Shown here: piece by piece, positions 21,728 to 35,284 of the stretch
How the letters are laid out: the number at the start of each line of letters is the position of its first letter
Position numbering within the stretch: position 1 is the first letter of the stretch
Source: Brachypodium distachyon
Taxonomy: Eukaryota > Streptophyta > Magnoliopsida > Poales > Poaceae
Assembly (NCBI RefSeq): GCF_000005505.3
Contig: NC_016131.3
Span: 17,195,501-17,259,500 of the forward strand
Direction: 5' to 3'
DNA: 64,000 nucleotides
Position numbers and translations under genes: made by a program
Notes under the pieces: model-generated
Databases searched by the model: none
Seen by the model: the letters and a program-made list of their open reading frames with translations, nothing else
Told to the model about the DNA's origin: nothing

Positions 21728-24236
21728 CTAACGCTTGGGAGGGACATAGTGCACGTTGTTGTCTTGGCAAATCCCCTGGAATGACCAGAAAAAGAAAAAT
21801 ATCAGCTGAGATCTTGAAGGTAGGTCATGATTCTTGTTAAAATGCAGGTATGCAGTTTTTTACTTGATACTCCTCTGGAAGTTCCTCTGAGACAGCCAGT
21901 GTATAGCACCCGGGGATGAACTTCGCTGCAGATTGACGAAGGAACATGAGCAGAATGTCTCAGTTACTGCCACAGTGCAACACTTTGTTTAACACTGTTG
22001 ACTAATGTAGTATGGGCTATGACAAAATCACATAAAGAACGGGAGTGGAAATGGTCCTCCAGCGAGTCCAGTCCGCAACAAGGTTGCTCCCTCCGTTCCT
22101 AAATATAGAATGTTCTAGCTTTGTCCAACTTCATAGAAAAATCTACCAACATCTACAACTTAAACTAGTTTTATTAAACCCGTCATGAAATGTGTCTTCA
22201 TAGTATACTTATTTTAGACTGTAGATGCTAGCACATTTTCCTATAACCTTGGTCAAATTTTAAGAAGTTTCACTTAGGACAAAGGTAGTATTATTTTAAA
22301 CATAGTAATGGAGCGGTGGAGCACTAAAATTTAAGCAAAGATAGAACTGGTGAACTTCATAATTCAGGATTTTCTTTTGGTACTGACTCTATCAAGACTC
22401 ATAATGATAGTGACAGAATACAAATACAATATGTAAGCTTCTGTCACAGAACTGGAAAGCCATCCGAACAAAGTATAAATAGATGAACTAAACAAAGTCT
22501 GCGCCATTGCAAAGACAAACCTTATAAATTTATATATGTGAATGGGATTATGTTCCTCCTTTTAGAGCCTAAGTGAAACTACTTGATCTAGTGAGAAAGA
22601 TCTGGCATGTAGTTCAAAAACAAAGAACAATGACTGAGTGCATGCTATGTGCTTGGGTTGATAAGGATGCAATTGAACGGCTTTATATAACGATTCCAAT
22701 GCTAAATTGTTGATAGTAAAGTAATAAACCCATTGTTTTTTTTCTGTATGTCAGGAGGATGTGAGATAGCGCACTCGTAATTCAGGATTCAAGAACTAAC
22801 TACTGGAAATAAATCAGCTAGGAGTAGATTGGACTTGATGGGCAAAATATTAGTTTGGTTTTCTGGTCCCCCAGAAATGATAATCCATAAAATCAAGACA
22901 AAATGAGTTATGGATAAATATCAAAATTATAAGGCTAAATAGATACTACCTCCGCTCCTAGCTGTAAGATGTTCTAGCTTTGTCCTAAGTCAAACTTCTT
23001 CATGTTTGACCAAGTTTATAGAAAAATATACTAATATGGTAAACAAGGACAGAACCAATTCCTTGTACATGGCCTAGCTCGTTTTTAGAACAGAACAACA
23101 ATGTGTTTTATTCTGCCTAGCAAAACAAATGGCATGAATGAATTCAAACAGAAAAACACTTACCAATTCTCAACCAACGAGCAGCCCAACTCCTACTGGG
23201 ATCCATCAGTGATATTATTCTGGAAGACAGAAAAGACACATCAATACTACCTTATATTGACCGTCAACGTTGTATTATGCAATAAAATACTCCCTCCGAT
23301 CCTAAATTGTTGTCGAAATATTACATGTATCTAGATGTTTTTTAAGAATAGATACATTCATATTTGGGCAAATTTGAGTCAAGAATTTAGGATCAGAGGG
23401 AGTAAATAGGAAGCACTGGAATGCATATATCATAATTCACAGCACATAAAAAGCATGTTCTTATAAGAAAAGCTATGATTTTATAGCTTTTATGTATTCC
23501 ATTTGTTACCCTACATGAACATATATGCTTTGGAACTCTGAATCGAAAATGGTTGAGACTATATATTCTAAAAAATCAAAACAATAGAGGAAAGCATAAA
23601 TAATACAAATGATGCATGTTACAAAAAAAAAGGCCAGAACATTGCACTCATTTAGCCCTCCTATCTGTTTTGAGAGTCAATTTACAGAAGGCCAAGGCAC
23701 AGTTACATCCATCGTCATTGAGAAATCCCAATCAGATGGAATCGGTGCATCCCCAGCAGGGAATTAGCCCGTGAGAGCAATCGGAAACACAATACAGCAG
23801 TGTATAATGGATTACCCAGTGAAGTTGGCGGTGGTGCAGTTGGGGACGTTGTCCTCCTTGTCCATCTCCAGGAAAGGGCAGTTCTCGCAGCCGTTCTCCC
23901 TGAACTGCATGCACACAGGCCATAATCATCAGATAAAAGGGGTTGTACTAAATAGTTCGTGCCAAAAAATCGCACCAATTCCTCACGGAAACTGCTAACC
24001 CTAGGCGCCGAGCACGGATCGCTGCTCATCGGAGAAACAACGGATGACCCAGAACCAGGAGATGGGTTCCCGGAAGCGCTAGGGCACCCTGAACCCTAGC
24101 CCTACATGGACGGGGAAGGGGTGGGTGGTACCTGGTCGAAGGTCTTGACGAGGCGGCAGCGGAGGCAGGCGCGGAGCTCGTGGCCGAAGCTGGTCGGGAT
24201 CTCCGCGTGCTCCACCCTGTCGTCTTCGTCCATCAT
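21728..24236 (-). CDS. SPT4: Transcription elongation factor SPT4
   Basis: Small zinc-finger partner of SPT5 in the DSIF complex, acting on RNA polymerase II elongation in the nucleus. Five exons in minus order: 24236-24132, 23904-23816, 23219-23164, 21925-21864 and 21775-21728. They sum to 360 nt, 119 residues plus stop, close to the usual length. The start is the first of two tandem ATGs (MMDEDDRVEHAEIPTSFGHE). The four-cysteine zinc site is visible as LRACLRCRLVKTFDQ and GCENCPFLEM. Next come NFTGIISLMDPSRSWAARWL, RIAKFIPGCYTLAVSEELPE and the C-terminal VHYVPPKR. All introns are GT-AG. Introns 2 and 3 hold several MITEs (23290-23402, 22946-23040 and 22087-22290). Confidence 0.96.
22087..22290. 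mobile_element. Stowaway-like MITE in SPT4 intron 3
   Basis: CTCCCTCCGTTCCTAAATA-type left end with AGAATGTTCTAGCTTTGTCC. On the right, AAGTTTCACTTAGGACAAAG complements this region loosely. It is diverged. A truncated relative lies at 22946-23040. Confidence 0.6.
22946..23040. mobile_element. Truncated Stowaway-like MITE in SPT4 intron 3
   Basis: Begins CTACCTCCGCTCC and shares TAAGATGTTCTAGCTTTGTC and TTTATAGAAAAATATAC-type sequence with 22087-22290. The right end is missing. Confidence 0.5.
23290..23402. mobile_element. Stowaway-type MITE in SPT4 intron 2
   Basis: 113 bp between TA dinucleotides. Ends are CTCCCTCCGATCCTAAATT and AATTTAGGATCAGAGGGAG. Same family and same length as the copy in SC35 intron 4, with CGAAATATTACATGTATCTA and AGATACATTCATATTTGGGC. 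Confidence 0.9.
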
Positions 24237-25971
24237 CCTGCCTCCGCCCCCGCCCCCGCCGCCGCGCCTCATCCTTGCGTCCCTTCCTCCTCCGATTCCC
24301 CTCTCGTGGTACTCTCGCTTCGCTCCCTTGTTGCGTGCCTCGTCCCCTCTCTCTCTCTATGGTTCGTCGCAGTGCTTTTCGTTTGTCGCGTCTCCTCCCA
24401 AGTCCGTGCGATGATTCATGGGCTGTTTGGGCCTACGGCAGCCTACCAGATGATTCTTGGGCTGCCTGGCTTCGGCGGCCCATATTACTACAGTAGGTTT
24501 GGGCGATTACATGAAAAACCAGTCTCCTCTCAAAAAAAAGATGAAGAACCAGTCTTCCCTAAAAAAAAAACATGAAGAACCAGTATTTTCATGAAAACAA
24601 AAAGGACTTCTTCTTCTTCTTTTCTTTGGTTCGTACCAAAAATAGTGCGCATCTAAAAAAGCCTAATTTTGTGATAGGTTCAAGTGTAAAAAAAACGTGT
24701 GGCAAGTCATAGCTGTTATGCAAATCAAAGACATGATGTGCATACCGTGTCTAAAAGCCAAATTGCCAAAAGGATCTCAGGTTCCACAAAACTAGACATG
24801 ATAGTCATGTCTTGCCCCTACATTCCGCCGCCACTTTCTACCGGTGGGTTTTCAGCTAACAGTCGAGATCTATTGGATATTACTAGGTTATACTCCTTCC
24901 GTTCAAAACCGTGTTAATCTTTATGGAACGGAGTAGTCGAGAAGATATGTACTTGTTCAAATATTATGTACGGATAAACAAACTTTTTAATTATAGTGCG
25001 TGCATAGATATGGTTTCGATCAATCACAGCCACCCAAGCTAGAGAAACATGTTCGACATCGTTCACGGGTTCTGACATATCATTACCCCCCTTGTTGAGT
25101 TGTTCCTCATGACTCGTGAGTACCAGTAGTACCTACCAGACCAGGCTACCATGACGTCACACTATCATTGGCCGTTTGCCGCCCCATGCCGAGCGTGCGT
25201 GCTATAATATAAACCATCGCATCATCATGACAGGTCTCAATGCAACCCGAAATCATAAAAAGAGCCAATGCATCCATGTAAAGGTAACCTTAGCCTAGTA
25301 GCCCTAGATGTTTGTTTGTATCCAAAGAGCGCGCAAGACTCGAATACAGCCCCTCAACGGCTGGAAAGCTATGGGTTTTTCTTTCTCGGACACACACAAC
25401 GCTGCCTGTTCTCCAAACAAGAAAGACGCTGCGGCAGCTCAAAGAATATAAAATACAGCAAAGGGGCTCAAAAAAGTCATACAACATGGTTGCATAAAAT
25501 TAGGTGCCACAGGCACAGGCTGCAAGAAGGAAGACCTACCAAACAGGCAACAGAGACGCGTCATGCAATGAAAAAGGAACCATTATGCGCCAAGATCCTG
25601 CAGCTGAAACATCGCTGAAGGTTGTTGTTACATTAGGTGCTCCACGAACCAACCAACCCAACTCAACAGCATCACACAAACACACACACACAAATGTTAA
25701 ATTAGACACAAATCTGACCACCACACCACCATAAGGATTAAATGATTAATTAACAATGAGAAAAGGAAGCAGGAGAAGAAAAAAGCAAACAAGCCACAAG
25801 TTTCAAATCGATATCAGTTCCATCGACGACGACGAAGACGACTATGAAAAAACTCCCTAAGAAACCACTCCCTAGATCGAGACGGCGAGGGGAGGGGATG
25901 AATGAAGAATGTTGTAGGCTATGTCTGTCCTGTCCATCAGAGGGTTGTTGATGTTGTTGCCTCGCTGGCTG
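24237..25971. other. SPT4 promoter/5' UTR, intergenic DNA and DUF4057 3' region
   Basis: A GC- and C-rich 5' UTR-like stretch (24237-24415) precedes SPT4 on the minus strand. From 24500 to about 25900 there is no supportable gene, only a tiny inverted CTCCTTCCGTTC...GGAACGGAGTAG remnant near 24892-24937. The last 700 bases probably include the DUF4057 3' UTR. Confidence 0.45.
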
Positions 25972-28416
25972 TTAGACCAGAGCGATGCTGCTCTCGCCGC
26001 CGGGGGGCTTGCGGATCCCGCCGAGGAAGTCCCGCGAAGGCGCCTTCCCGTCAGCGAAGATGTTACTGCCGCTCATCTCCTTGAGCTTTGCCTCGCTCAG
26101 CTGCTTCTCCGCCGCCGCTGCCGCTGCTGCCCCGCCGTCTCCTGCCTTGAAGATGTCATTACCCGTCAGGTCGTTGAACTTCTTTGTGGGGATCTTCTTC
26201 GCAGTCTTCACCACGCTATCGGTGTCGTCCTCACCGAATTTGAAGCTGCTAACCTGTCAAAAACAAATTGCAAACGATAAGTGATCCACTTCAAGCTGCG
26301 AAATTCATTGATCAGAGCACGGGATATGTTTTTGAGGGATCGGAAACCTGTGCGTTTTTCCCCGGCGTCTGTGAGGTCGAGCCGTTCTCCGAGTTGCGTG
26401 GCCTGGGGTCTTCTGGAGGAGCGAAGATGTCATGGCCGCTGAGCTCTTTGGATTTTGCGTTGGATATCTGCTTCTTCAGCTTGCTGTCATCCTCACTCAG
26501 AAGTGTGCCACTTAGCTCGCGCTGCTTCGCCACCTCTGCTATGGAAGTTGGCTTTTTGGGAGAAACATTTTCTTCCTCGGCAAAAGAAATGTGACTTATG
26601 GTGCTAATTGCCTGTAATTTGAGAAAAAATCAGGTCTGAATTCAGTCAGAAAGCGGGTATCAAGTGAAATGTTTTTTAGAGGGAACGTCAAGTGAAATGC
26701 TATGCTCTGATGTTCATTTACTTTCATCAGAACTTACTGCAGTATGTATATGCAAGTAATTCATAACAGCAGAGGTGCAAAATTTAGAGCTGCTGAGTGC
26801 ACAGGTAAAAGAATGTGCAGTTACAGTAGCGATGGGTTAATTATGATGCGATGATCACAAATAATATTGAGCTGCTTTAGAAATTTGCTGGCCCACTACA
26901 TCTATTATCTATATTGTGAACCCCCAAAAGATCCAAGATATACGGACAATTCTAAATCCTACTGCCTACCTAACAAGGCCCAAATTAACAGTTCAGTCAA
27001 CAGGTGCAGTTCTATTAGAATTTACAAGGAAAGGTCACCAACCAATATGATCACATATATTAAAACTGAGCCCTTTCCACAAGATTCATCCCAACAACTT
27101 CTGACTCTTGAGGTTACAACATTTAGCAAGTTTGATTTTATCAACCAGAAACTAATAACAAATGTGCAGGCAAATAAGGAATACTAAGTAAGTGCTACCC
27201 TCTCAATCATTGAGCAAAACATCTGAAGAAGGAAAAAAAACCCTTAGAACTTGATGACAGCTACTACACAGTATTGCCAGAAATACAGCTTATGTGGAGG
27301 ATTCAAATAGTTAATCGGCACATTTCATTTTCAAATTCCACTCAGAGAAAGCATCACCTGATAATTCTTGGAAGGTGGTCGGATGGCTGTTGCAGAAGCA
27401 TTGCCTGATTCATCTTCCTCAACCTCGCTTCCTGCTGCAAATATGCCGCTGCCTGTCATCTCCTTCCACTTCGGTGCCGAGCATTGTTTCCTGAGGACAA
27501 AAATTATAACATGAAACAGCTCATTGAGTACACTGCACCGTGTTAAACAAGCAAATCTAGAAAGTTAAGCCACATATGAGTAGATTATCTACCTAAGATC
27601 TACTATTATTATCCAGAAAACTACAGATGATTCGCGGAAATCAAGGGTCTAGCGATCGGAATAAATGCAAAAATAGAAAATACAAACTCTAGTGCAACAA
27701 GTCCATGAACGAAAAAGGCGTGACATAGTGAGTGGGTGAGAACGTTGTGGCAAGAACACACAAACCACGCGACACAAGAGTCGTATCAAACAGCACCAAA
27801 ACTCGCCGCACACCAAGACACCAACCAAAACCGAAATTCAAATCAGGCGTATTTCCCCCGAGATGCCAGGAGTCGCAGATCGGCAAAAACAACCTAGACT
27901 AGACTGGAAAGCAACGTTTTCCCCAAGGAGGAGCCGTGAAACTGGAGGGATCTAACCCAAAATCTCCGCGCACGAGAGAAAAAACAGAAGAAAAATCTCC
28001 GCGCACGAGAGAAAAACAGAGCAAGAAATCTAGAAATAAGACCAGCACGCGACGAGCTCCCGATCTCACTCACGCACCTCTTGTTGAGGCTCTCGGCCTC
28101 CTCCTCCGTCACCTGCCCGCCGAACACCACCTTGTGGATCGCCTCCGACGGCTGCACGCGCAGAAACAGAACAGGAAACAAAAACAAAACAAAAAAAACT
28201 TTCAGATTAAATAGACCCCATCAAATCGGCGAAGCACGCTACTACTCCCCCCGGAGGAAAGGGAAATCAGAGCAGGGGGTTCACCTGGTGCGGGCGGCGG
28301 TTGGGCGGCGGCGTGGCCCCGGCGGCCAGCAGGTCCTGCTGCTGCGGCCCCTCCGGCCACGCCAGCAGGTCCGCCGTGTTCGTGTGGGACTTCCTCACCG
28401 GCGCCGGCCTCTCCAT
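25972..28416 (-). CDS. DUF4057 family protein with repeated [KR]E[LM][ST]GxxIF motifs
   Basis: Plant-specific family of unknown function. Five exons in minus order: 28416-28285, 28151-28078, 27490-27358, 26611-26348 and 26253-25972. They sum to 885 nt, 294 residues plus stop, one frame. The N-terminus MERPAPVRKSHTNTADLLAW and C-terminus FLGGIRKPPGGESSIALV are the conserved ends of the family. The middle has VVFGGQVTEEEAESLNKR and ISHISFAEEENVSPKKPTS. A short motif recurs: KEMTGSGIFAAG, KELSGHDIFAPP, NDLTGNDIFKAG and KEMSGSNIFADG, plus a weaker RELSGTLLSEDD. It has no signal peptide and no membrane segment, and is mostly charged and probably disordered between motifs. All introns are GT-AG. 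An alanine run sits near residue 245. Confidence 0.93.
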
Positions 28417-31400
28417 CTCTACCTCCGCGGGGGGAAAAGGCCTGCCGTTCGTTCGTTCGTTCGTCTCTCTAGGCTCTAGCACTAGCTGGGTGCGTGTGGG
28501 GGTCCTCGGGGAGCTCGTGCTTTCTCTCTCTAAAAAGGCGAGAGGCGAACAGAGAGAGAGAGAGTGGAGTGGAGTCGAACGGAAGGAAGGCCAAGCCGAG
28601 CCTCGGAGGCCCCCTCTTTTTAAACACACCAGCCGCGCTCACCCACCCTCTCCACCTCTCACTGACATCCAGGGCCCGGGATACCTCCACGGTATCTCCG
28701 CGCGGTCGCTGCCCGGCGGGCCCCGTCGGTCCGGAGATAACGCGCGTTGACCGTTGGGTACGACACGCAGCAGCATCAGGCGTCCGTAATAACGTACTCC
28801 CTCTCCCGGTATTTGAATTTTCCGAACGTTCGGCTCTCCGGGGACAGAACGGAAACGTTATCATATCCGTTACAAGTAACTCCCGTTCTGGCGAATTTTT
28901 TTTCCGTTGCTGTCAGCTCATCAATCAATCAATGTCCGTTGGTGGTGCTGCTACAGTGCGGGGTTCTCTCGCTCCGTTGGTCAATGATGCGAACGTTAAT
29001 TCCGGTTTAATCGAGTGTTTCCGGTACTAGCACGATTTTCGGCAGCTGGTACGGAGCGGAGCAGTAGTCCGTACCGATCCGATTCATTCTCCTTACGATT
29101 TTTAGTTGCCAGAGAATTTTTAGATGTCGATATACAAGGTCTTAAAAAAAGATAGCTCGTGAGAAATCAGACGGTCCCGAATTTTCTACAGCACTGGCGT
29201 GTGTTGGTGGCTACAAAGACTTTTTTTATTTGTATATACGTTCTGAATGACCGATGTATGCACGCAGGGGCCCAGGCACGAAGAATTAAGGTGGCGCGTG
29301 TTCACTACAATTGAGAAGAGACGTTAACTAATCGACGGTGAACTCCACGAAGGTAGGCCAGGATGAACTCCACTAACGCTAACGCCAACGCTATCGGATC
29401 GGATGTGCTAACTGACTTTTCCCCGGGGCGCAAAACTGCAAAAAGCCAAACACGACGACTGATCGATGTATCAAACCATGATTTCATCCCTGATTTGGAC
29501 TTGCCACCGCACCTAACCATGTATGCAGCGTGTATGGCGATGGCGATCGAACGAACAAAGCTATGTGTATGATGAAGAAATTAAGGAGCAGTTCCTTTAA
29601 TTCATTTCCGGATTGACGATGCTACGTACGTACGAGATGGACAGAAAATTACGTGGGATCAGCTGATATATGAACAAGGTCATATGTTGGTAATCGGAAA
29701 CTTGACATAATTAATCGGTGGTCCTCCGTGCATGCATAATTAATGAAGGAAGAAAAGATTCATGACGGGTGTTTGATTAATTGTTAATAAGGCGTGTGGA
29801 AGCTTTCTCTAGTTTGTTTGAGAGGTAATCGAAGGGCAACCGGACAAAGGCTCTAAAAAAAGCTCTTTTCGATTCGATGAATTACAATTAACACACGGTT
29901 CTTAAAATTAGGACAGAATATAAAGAGAAAAATTGTTGATATGATGAATTTCATGGTAACACATGGTACCTCACGTTTCTTAATACAAGAAGTCGTAGCT
30001 TTGTCGTAAGTCGAACCATTTAAAGTTTGATCAAATTTATAAAACATAGTGCAATATGTCAGTATCAAATAAGTGCACTATAAAAATATATATCCTGATG
30101 GATTTAATAGAACTAATTAAGAGTTGTGAATGTTGGTAGATTTTTCTATACGTTTGATCAGAGTTTAAGCAAGTTTGCCTTAGAACAAAGTTAAAATTTA
30201 TCATATTTCGAAACACAGTGAATAGTAAATGGTACCTTCAGCTTGATTACTTAAATTGTCTTATGGCATGTGTTAGAAACGGATACTCCTTGTTTTGTCA
30301 GATGGCAACTCAATTAATCACTCAGTAGCAGGATCAGAACCACATGCATCAAATTTTATGCGGAAGACTCGTGCAGAAAAAAGAAAACACGGATGCATTC
30401 CGGGGGGAAAGAAAACGGGCGCAACAACAACAACAACGACAACATGTTCACTACTACATCCGATTCACAATAAGTCGCTGACTTTCGTACCACATGCATC
30501 AATTTTAGTATAACTTTAGTACAAAGTTCTACTAAAATCAGCTACGCTTATTATGAATCGGAACTCGAAAGGAGTATGTCATAATATTTTTTACAACACT
30601 TAAAGCGCGGAGATTTACGATGAACCATCCAATCGTCAAGAAAGAACCTATGCCCACCTTCAGTTTATATATATGATGGATCTGACTTCTCACTTGAATT
30701 ATAAGTAGCATACACATCAACTTTGTGCCCAGGTGCTGTCAAAAGAGAAAGAAAAACTTTGTACCCAGGTGCATGAGCTCGATTTTATGAGCCTTTAGCA
30801 GTTGGCAACAACAACTTCAGACGGAAAATTTCCCCCATATATACAAAGTTTGCATGATATATTATAAAAAGCTAGCAGGTGCTCCTAAGACGATGACAGC
30901 TACCAATTAGCGCGCCGGCCATCTCTTCTTTCAACCTGCTATGCTGAGCACTAATTCAAGGATGCCATTATTATACAGGCGATCGATATATTATTCTCCA
31001 GATAATCGGGCCCTGTGTAACAATCGACCTACTCCAGTCGATCTTAACAGGTGTGTATCTATACCAATATATTAAATTGCAGTTGGTGGTGATGGTACGG
31101 CCGTCACGGTACGTCACTTCACCGAAATTACGAATCTGCCATCGATGTCCCCACTTGTCTTTTAATCCAGGCTCCCGCAGTCTTCAAACACAGAAAAAAC
31201 ATGTACCGCCCCCCCAAAAAAACCAACATAGCCCTCCTCGCTCCTCCTCTCCTACGGATCTCACCCCCACCCCTGCCCGATCTGGATCTCGCCGCCGCCC
31301 TTCGGATCTTGCCCGCCGCCGCTCTTGTCGCCTCCACCAGCTCGTGCACGTTGGTGGCGTCCGTGTGCGGAAGGTAGCTGCGGACGCACGGCTCCGTCGC

Positions 31401-34400
31401 GTGGTCCGACCGCCACCTCCACCGGCTCGTGCACGCCAGTGGCTCCCCCGCGGGACTTGGACGGCGATGGAATGAGCCTAAGGCCGGGATGGCGGTGGCC
31501 TCGCGCAAGGCAGCAAGGACCGCATCGGCGCAATCCATCGTTGACCCTCCAGACGGGCAGTGGCGCGCGGCGACCAATGGCTGGACACAATGTGTGGGCG
31601 GCGCACGGACGTACCTGGTGGCAAGTGGGAGTAGACGGTGCGTGGGAGTGGACGGGCGGCAGGAATCTACGGGCGGAGGCGGTGCGCACAAGGCATGGCG
31701 GCGTGATGTTCGGTGGCAGCAGGAATCGGGACGGGGAGAGGAGGAGTTTGCACTCAGGGTGGATGTAGAGGATAGTCAGAGAGAGAGAGAGAGCGAGAAA
31801 TTGGAAGAATTTTTTTGAGAAATAAAGTACGGAGTATGAGCAATATGAGAACAGCGCAAGGAGAAATATAAAAATAAGACACGTGAAAAAGAGAAAAAAA
31901 GACCAGAGTATAGCCCACGAAAATAAACATATCATAATTGTTATATACATATGTGTTCATGAAACACATCAATATTTTATTTGACGTTTGATACAATTTT
32001 CCGTTGTTCCGTAGCAACGCATGGTTTTTTTTGCTAGTGTATATAATATATGGCTTGAACTTTACGTAGAAGCAATATTCCCGCCAATGCATGCATGGTC
32101 GTATGGCACTTGATAACACGCGATACATACATCAACGTCACTGTCGCAAAGAGAATTTCCTCCTAATCTTCATTAGGGTTGTTCGATTGGGTCCTAGCTT
32201 AGCTTAATTCTTATACTCCTACTATTTTTTTGATTGGATCGACACGCATATCCATGCATGCATTTCCTATATGTATATTTTACGGTTTTCTTTTAATTTG
32301 CCGGCCGTGCATGCATTACATTACCACTAATGCACTACAGCTGGGGTAGTGCTCAACAACAAACAAGACAGCAACAACGTAGTATTAGGTAGGGTGCAAT
32401 GGACGAAATGATCGATGGTTGTAATTTTCGTGAAGTACTAATGAAATGCATATATTCAAAGTGATCCCAACTGGTTCCATTCCATGCATGTGGACTGTGG
32501 AGTAGGTTAGAAATATATACTACAAGAGAACATTCTTGATCAATTAATGATCAAGAATTTTCAGAAAATCAATCAAGTGCAAAATTATTACTCCAGTTAA
32601 TTGGCCATCAATTTGCACTTGAGTGTGCGCAGTAGTACCTGTACTGGGACTCCATCCAAAACCCTTGGATTTTTAACATGTGCATGTGCACGCCCACCTG
32701 TTTGTCCATTCTCTTGCTGAAGATTGTGCATGCTGTGGTCAAGTTTCGTGCAAGAATTAAGGAATGCTACAGTTCTAGTTCGAGCTGTCTCCCATATTCT
32801 GTCCGATGACCCGCAATGGCTTCTTTAGGTTGTCCTGAACAATAATTTACCAAGGTATTCAAATTAAAAACATATAATTAGTCCACCAACTTTTATTAAA
32901 ATCAAAGAACAAATAAAATAGTAGTACAACTTACAAAGTCACCGTCATATATACTTTATTCTTTTTTTTTTCTGTAGCAACACAAATCGTCATAGTGATA
33001 CTTGAGCACCGAATTCTTTATCTTATGTCATTGTAAAGACCCATAATTTTTCTCTCTCAATATAAAAACCCCAAGTCATATCATTTTATAAAGACAAAAG
33101 ATGAGAGAGAGAGGTTGTGTGTTGGGAAAATTCTTCTTGCACTGGCTTCACTTCTGAATTCTGATGGAGCAGTTCTTAGCTTAGCCAGCTATAGCCTGTA
33201 AGCCTGTTTGTTTGTCTGTTTGGTGTGAACCATCCCTTCACGAGCCCTAGTGACCTACCTTGAGCATATCGGCACCCCGGCCAATTCGGCCAATGCCATT
33301 ACGAAACGATAGCCCAGTCATGCTCTCTGCCAATGGATACGCAGGCAGAACTTAGCAATCAACCGTAAGTAACGCATCGATCAAAGATTGAAGACAGGCA
33401 CATGCCTCATCCATCTAGCTTCTTCTTCCTTGACGTTCAAGTAGGATCGAGGCCTTGCTTGGATCCCCTGCAATGTCAGTGGAGTGGACAGCTAGCTAGC
33501 CCACACACACACGCTGACACGCACCGGCGGGCAGCACAAGGGCCTATTCGCAAGTTAGCCACTTTTACAGCAGAAGGCTCTAGAAAAAGGTGTCGTTGGA
33601 AATAAAAGGAGAACTTCAGGGGGTAAATTAAGAGGGCACTTTTGGTTGAGAAAAAGCCGTGGCGCTTCACGTGCCTGCCCGTCGGCGATCTTTACTTTTG
33701 AGCCCAGCCAGAGAGGGAACGGACGGACGGCCCAGATCGACGGAGCAGCGGCCTGAGGTGAGCACATGGGACTCAAGGACTTTGGATGCGCTGAGCTGGT
33801 CTGTCTGAGCCAGCCAGCCTGCGTCTGGAGACTTTAGAGTTTACACTCGTCTTCGTCGGCTCTCTGACCTGTCTGGTCTGAACTTTATGTTCTACCGTAA
33901 ACCTGCCAGGCATGATTACGAATTTTCTGGAGGGCGTGCAGTGTACGTACTACTGGCAAATTAAGGAGGTGATGATGGGTTGGATAGTTGGTCGGTGATC
34001 ATATCCAGTTTCAGCTTGTTGAATATTGCTCCACTATAGGAGGGCGTGTAGTGTAATCGGGAAAGACTCGGTGCGTGTTTTTGTTTGTGGCTTTAAGATT
34101 GCCAGGCCTAGTTTTAGCCGAGCCATGATTTCTTACGCACTTATTTGGTTTCTGTTGTCCAGATTTGTTACAAATATGCTCTACGCTGTATGATGCATTT
34201 TCTTTTGTCGTGGTGAGCAACTGTCTTGTTCATCTCAGAAATTGTTCGTGCAGTGTGTACGGTACGGGCCTCTCAGACATTGCACATGAGGGAGATGTCC
34301 GTCAATTTTTTCTTCTTTCTTTCTCAATAGGCGGCGGCCCATTGAAAAGGAACGATTATCAGAAGTGGGCTGGCAGTGATGAAGGGATGCTGATTTGGGC

Positions 34401-34864
34401 TGGGTGGGTGTGCTATTACGTAGAGCAGGCCCAATCCATCTCTCGCGTAGGCCGGCGCATTAGCAAGTACACGATGCTTCAGGCTCCTGGTCCAACTCGA
34501 TATTGGGCCTGGCGCAAATGAATCCTGCACCTTTTGTACCACCACACACTTGGTTCTCCCATCCGTCCGATGGTCTTTGTATACCTCTCCAAGTTGTTAC
34601 TTGAATAAGCAATCTGTTGATTAAAAAAATAACACCACCCTCGAGCCTACGACCGAATGCCGGACCCAATCGATAGTTTGCTATCGCATTACCATTCTTG
34701 AGAGTTCAACACGGTTAACTACAACGTGGAAGCTCATATGATCATATCGTTTCTTGAGAGGACTATCATTCGCTTGGTTTCCTCAACTCCAGTTCTTACA
34801 ATTACAACAAACTGGCCGGCTAGCTGGAGCCTCGAGCCCTGGAGCTCAGACCAGAACTCACCGG
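28417..34864. other. Intergenic region with no supported gene
   Basis: 28417-28700 is the GC-rich DUF4057 5' UTR/promoter with a GA run at 28553-28567. Beyond it, AT-rich DNA continues to about 31080. A diverged MITE-like stretch (29975-30225) shares AGTCGTAGCTTTGTCGTAAG and TAGATTTTTCTATA-type sequence with the SPT4 intron elements. A GC-rich island lies at about 31190-31780. It is open on both strands but has no splice structure or motif that I recognise. From 31800 to 34864 I see no gene, only microsatellite-like and AT-rich DNA. Confidence 0.5.
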
Positions 34865-35272
34865 TGTCAGCAAGGAGACGCACTCTCTCGCTATTCACAC
34901 GGTGGACTCACACACACAGGATACTCGACGAAATTTTAGAGAAACAGAGCAGGAGGAGAGTAAGAACAGAGGAACACTTCACAGTTGGTTTTTCCTAGGC
35001 AACGCATGCCGTCAGTTTTTTCTTATTTTCCAACTGAACTCATCGACATACAAGAGCTCAGTTTTGTGGCTGGTTACAGACACCCCCCACTCCGACAGCT
35101 TCTACTATGCGCACGTAGCACACGACGCTGCCATGCCTCCAACAGATGGAGAGGACATCTGGTACAGGATGATTACAACATATACAATACACCCTATTCC
35201 AGAACAGTGCAACAACAGATATGCACAAAGTCAAAATTCATAAAGTTACATGTGACAAGATTAAACCTCACA
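34865..35272 (-). repeat. 3' LTR of Copia element 2
   Basis: Direct repeat of 39633-40044, bounded by TG...CA. It is followed on the internal side by the purine tract. Confidence 0.95.
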
Positions 35273-35284
35273 TTCTCCCCCTTA
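35273..35284 (-). other. Polypurine tract of Copia element 2
   Basis: Minus-strand TAAGGGGGAGAA ends exactly at the 3' LTR. Confidence 0.8.

Noticed and set aside
28301..29030. Plus-strand open frames of 132-178 codons
   Set aside because: They lie antisense to the first exon and 5' UTR of the DUF4057 gene, in GC-rich DNA where stops are rare.
31128..31950. Minus-strand open frames of 187-229 codons
   Set aside because: They overlap open frames on the other strand, have biased composition and show no domain; GC content alone explains them.
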